7,861 nt of DNA, from assembly GCA_964392655.1 (NCBI GenBank), contig CAYMQY010000211.1, forward strand, positions 1 to 7,861. The letters run 5' to 3'. The translations under genes and the position numbers were made by a program. The notes beneath the pieces are model-generated. The model was given only the letters and a program-made list of their open reading frames with translations. It had not been told where the DNA came from and did not search any database. This DNA is from M3007 sp964392655 (GTDB lineage Bacteria > Bacteroidota > Bacteroidia > Chitinophagales > Saprospiraceae). The number at the start of each line of letters is the position of its first letter. Within the stretch, counting starts at the first letter, position 1. Shown piece after piece: positions 6,214 to 7,861 of the stretch.

Positions 6214-6237
6214 TTTTTGTTCGTCGAGAAACAAAAA
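6214..6237. promoter_or_regulatory. 8-bp inverted repeat upstream of the tetR promoter
   Basis: TTTTTGTT (6214-6221) and AACAAAAA (6230-6237) form a perfect inverted repeat with an 8-base spacer. It ends 18 bases before the -33 element of the TetR gene. It could be a regulator site, but the arms are A/T-rich and such repeats arise easily by chance. Confidence 0.25.
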
Positions 6238-6244
6238 GAACACA

Positions 6245-6272
6245 GGAAACATTTATTGCAAAAAACGTTTCC
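6245..6272. promoter_or_regulatory. Candidate TetR operator over the promoter
   Basis: GGAAAC (6245-6250) and GTTTCC (6267-6272) are perfect inverted arms 16 bases apart. The 28-bp dyad covers the -33 element and most of the promoter spacer, and it includes the small palindrome AAACGTTT (6263-6270). TetR-family proteins typically bind palindromes that overlap their own promoter, so autorepression through this site is plausible but untested. Confidence 0.35.
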
Positions 6273-6285
6273 GCAGTTACCTTTG
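6256..6285 (+). promoter_or_regulatory. Promoter of the tetR-tolC operon, likely leaderless
   Basis: TTG (6256-6258), a 19-base spacer and TACCTTTG (6278-6285) match the Bacteroidota promoter consensus exactly. The -7 element ends only 4 bases before the ATG at 6290, so transcription should start at or next to the start codon, giving an mRNA with no leader or almost none. This also supports ATG 6290 as the true start. Confidence 0.75.
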
Positions 6286-6289
6286 CGCC

Positions 6290-6895
6290 ATGTTTTCGGA
6301 ACAACAGGAAAAATGGCTGAAACGGGTGGAAGACCTGTTTCTGCGCTACGGCATCAAAAGTTTGACGATGGACGACGTCGCCCGCGAACTGGGGATTTCC
6401 AAAAAAACCCTGTACCTGTTCGTGGACAACAAGGACGACCTGGTGAACAAGATGCTGGAACGGCACATCGGTGAAGAAAAAGCCATGTGCAGACAGATGT
6501 TTGCCGAGGCGGCCAATGCGATTGAGGAAATGTTTTTCGTGATGGAAGCCAACGCCCAGCAATTCCAGCAAATGAAAGCCAACATCGTGTACGACCTGCA
6601 GAAATACCACCGGGATGCCTGGGAAAAAGTGCAGGATTTCCAGCGGGGGTTCCTGTACGGCGTGGTACGCGCCAACCTCGAACGCGGTGTACGCGAGGGG
6701 ATTTACCGCAGCGATTTTGACATTGACATCGTAGCCAAACTGCACATAGCCACCACATTCCAATTGTTCGACGAAGACCTGTTCCCCCAACTGACCTATT
6801 CCAAAGAAAAACTGTTTCGCGAGCACCTCCTGCACTACCTGCACGGGATTGTTTCCGAAAAAGGCATGCAATTATTGAAAGCAAAACTATCCTGA
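6290..6895 (+). CDS. TetR/AcrR family transcriptional regulator
   Basis: The 201-residue protein is the right length for a TetR-type repressor. The N-terminal DNA-binding domain covers about residues 6-52, with the helix-turn-helix at 25-44: LTMDDVARELGISKKTLYLF followed by VDNKDDLVNKML, the standard end of the domain. The rest is all-helical and poorly conserved, as expected for the ligand-binding and dimer domain; the ligand cannot be predicted. The gene is followed one base later by a TolC-family gene, so it most likely represses its own efflux operon until an inducer binds. The promoter directly abuts its start codon and is overlapped by a candidate palindromic operator. No Shine-Dalgarno can exist on the predicted transcript. 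No frameshift or missing motif is seen. Confidence 0.92.
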   Translation: MFSEQQEKWLKRVEDLFLRYGIKSLTMDDVARELGISKKTLYLFVDNKDDLVNKMLERHIGEEKAMCRQMFAEAANAIEEMFFVMEANAQQFQQMKANIVYDLQKYHRDAWEKVQDFQRGFLYGVVRANLERGVREGIYRSDFDIDIVAKLHIATTFQLFDEDLFPQLTYSKEKLFREHLLHYLHGIVSEKGMQLLKAKLS

Positions 6896-6896
6896 T

Positions 6897-7861
6897 ATGC
6901 ACCGCAATGTATTGAAAACGCTCTTGCTGCTAAGCGTGGGCGTATGGGGAATGATGACCCCACTGACAGGTCAGGCGCCCATGCGCCTGACCGAATGCGT
7001 CCAGTATGCACTGGACAACAACCCCCAGATGAAAATTGCCAAACTCCAGATTGCCGACGCCGACTGGCAGATCAAGGAGAATACCGCCACCGGGCTGCCG
7101 CAGCTCTCCGCCGGAGTTGGGTACCAATACTTCCTCCAGCGGCCGGGCATTCCGGCCAGCGCGCTGGGTTTCGGTACCGGCGATGAAAAACTGTACTTCA
7201 ATGCCTATCACAGCCTGACGCCCAGTATCTCGCTCAACCAGTTGCTGTTCAGCAATTCGTACCTGACCGCCCTGAAAGCCGCCCGGCACTACCGCGAATA
7301 TGTGCAGCAGCAACTGGCCGTCGCCCAGAAAACCATACGCGACCAGGTGGCCGACGCTTACCTGCCCGCCCTGCTTCTGGCCGAAAACCTGAAAGTGCTG
7401 GACAAAAACATCGGCAACCTCGAAAACCTGCTCCGAGAAACCAAAGCGACTACCCAGGCGGGTTTTGCCGAACAACTCGACGTGGACCGCCTCCAACTCT
7501 CCCTCGACGGCCTGCGGACCGAGCGCGACAACCTCGCTCGCCAGCGCGACATCGTGCTCAACGCCCTGAAAATGACGATGGGTATGCCGGTAAAACAGGA
7601 CCTGGCACCTGCCGACGACCTGCCCAAACTGCTCGCCGAGTACGCCGATTCCGACCTGACCGCCGAGATCAATTACATGAACCGTCCGGAATATACCACC
7701 CTGCTCAAAGGCCGCGAACTCAGCATGCTGCAGGCCGACCTGTACCGCAAACCCTGGATGCCCACAGTGGCTGCCTTTGTACAGTACCAGCCCGGCTGGC
7801 AAGGCGCTTTCGGCAACGACACCAAGTGGTTTTTTATCCCCTCCGCAGTAGCCGGCATACA
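6897..7861 (+). CDS. TolC-family outer membrane efflux protein (5' part)
   Basis: The gene begins with ATG at 6897, one base after the tetR stop (TGATATG), and remains open to the window end, giving 321 residues of a protein that is usually around 430-480. Residues 1-25 are a signal peptide (MHRNVLKTLLLLSVGVWGMM..., ending near LTGQ). The mature start, MRLTECVQYALDNNPQMKIAKLQIADA, is typical of TolC/OEP proteins. Residues 62-120 contain a membrane-strand region (LPQLSAGVGYQYF; HSLTPSISLNQLLFSNSY). A long coiled-coil helix pair follows at about 121-228, including QAGFAEQLDVDRLQLSL, the family turn. Its duplicate half begins near 258 (NRPEYTTLLKGRELSMLQADLYRKPWMPTVAAFVQYQPG). It should form the trimeric outer membrane channel of a tripartite pump. 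Position after a TetR gene implies efflux, with adaptor and RND genes expected next. Drug or substrate is unknown. Confidence 0.92.
   Translation, partial: MHRNVLKTLLLLSVGVWGMMTPLTGQAPMRLTECVQYALDNNPQMKIAKLQIADADWQIKENTATGLPQLSAGVGYQYFLQRPGIPASALGFGTGDEKLYFNAYHSLTPSISLNQLLFSNSYLTALKAARHYREYVQQQLAVAQKTIRDQVADAYLPALLLAENLKVLDKNIGNLENLLRETKATTQAGFAEQLDVDRLQLSLDGLRTERDNLARQRDIVLNALKMTMGMPVKQDLAPADDLPKLLAEYADSDLTAEINYMNRPEYTTLLKGRELSMLQADLYRKPWMPTVAAFVQYQPGWQGAFGNDTKWFFIPSAVAGI

Overview
The window looks like a piece of a chromosome from a GC-rich member of the Bacteroidota, perhaps near the Saprospiria/Chitinophagia (the class is a guess). Three things point there. Promoter-like motifs of the Bacteroidota type (TTG, about 19-20 bases, TAnnTTTG) occur with the same core, TACCTTTG. 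No Shine-Dalgarno sequence is visible before the gene starts. The protein set (GT117/DUF2723 giant membrane protein, carboxypeptidase-like regulatory domain protein, short OmpH/Skp protein) is typical of that phylum. No phage, insertion sequence, CRISPR, tRNA or rRNA gene is visible.

Layout. Positions 1-278 hold the C-terminal end of an unrecognised charged protein on the plus strand. It meets, tail to tail with a 4-base gap, a minus-strand gene (283-948) for a secreted protein with a carboxypeptidase-like regulatory domain. A 367-base divergent intergenic region (949-1315) carries a candidate promoter in each direction and two palindromes. A plus-strand Skp/OmpH-like periplasmic chaperone gene follows (1316-1834). 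Its stop codon abuts an inverted pair of 9-bp tandem repeat arrays (1832-1992). After the arrays comes a compact operon: a 1018-residue GT117/DUF2723 membrane protein (2022-5078), the RuvX/YqgF nuclease-fold protein (5082-5504) and peptide deformylase (5501-6067), ending in a strong intrinsic terminator (6132-6176). A second operon starts with a TetR/AcrR-type regulator (6290-6895) whose promoter suggests a leaderless mRNA. It continues one base later with a TolC-family outer membrane efflux protein cut by the window end (6897-7861).

How the genes fit together. Several products act in the cell envelope: the Skp-like chaperone, the GT-C type membrane glycosyltransferase, the secreted regulatory-domain protein and the TolC channel. 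RuvX and peptide deformylase are cytoplasmic housekeeping functions. The TetR-TolC pair is the usual front end of a drug or solvent efflux operon, in which periplasmic adaptor and RND pump genes would be expected just past the window.

Most of the window is ordinary. The parts that deserve a second look are the inverted 9-bp minisatellite, the apparently leaderless regulator with a candidate operator over its promoter, and the palindromes in the divergent region. I did not find convincing evidence of an undescribed defence or mobile system.
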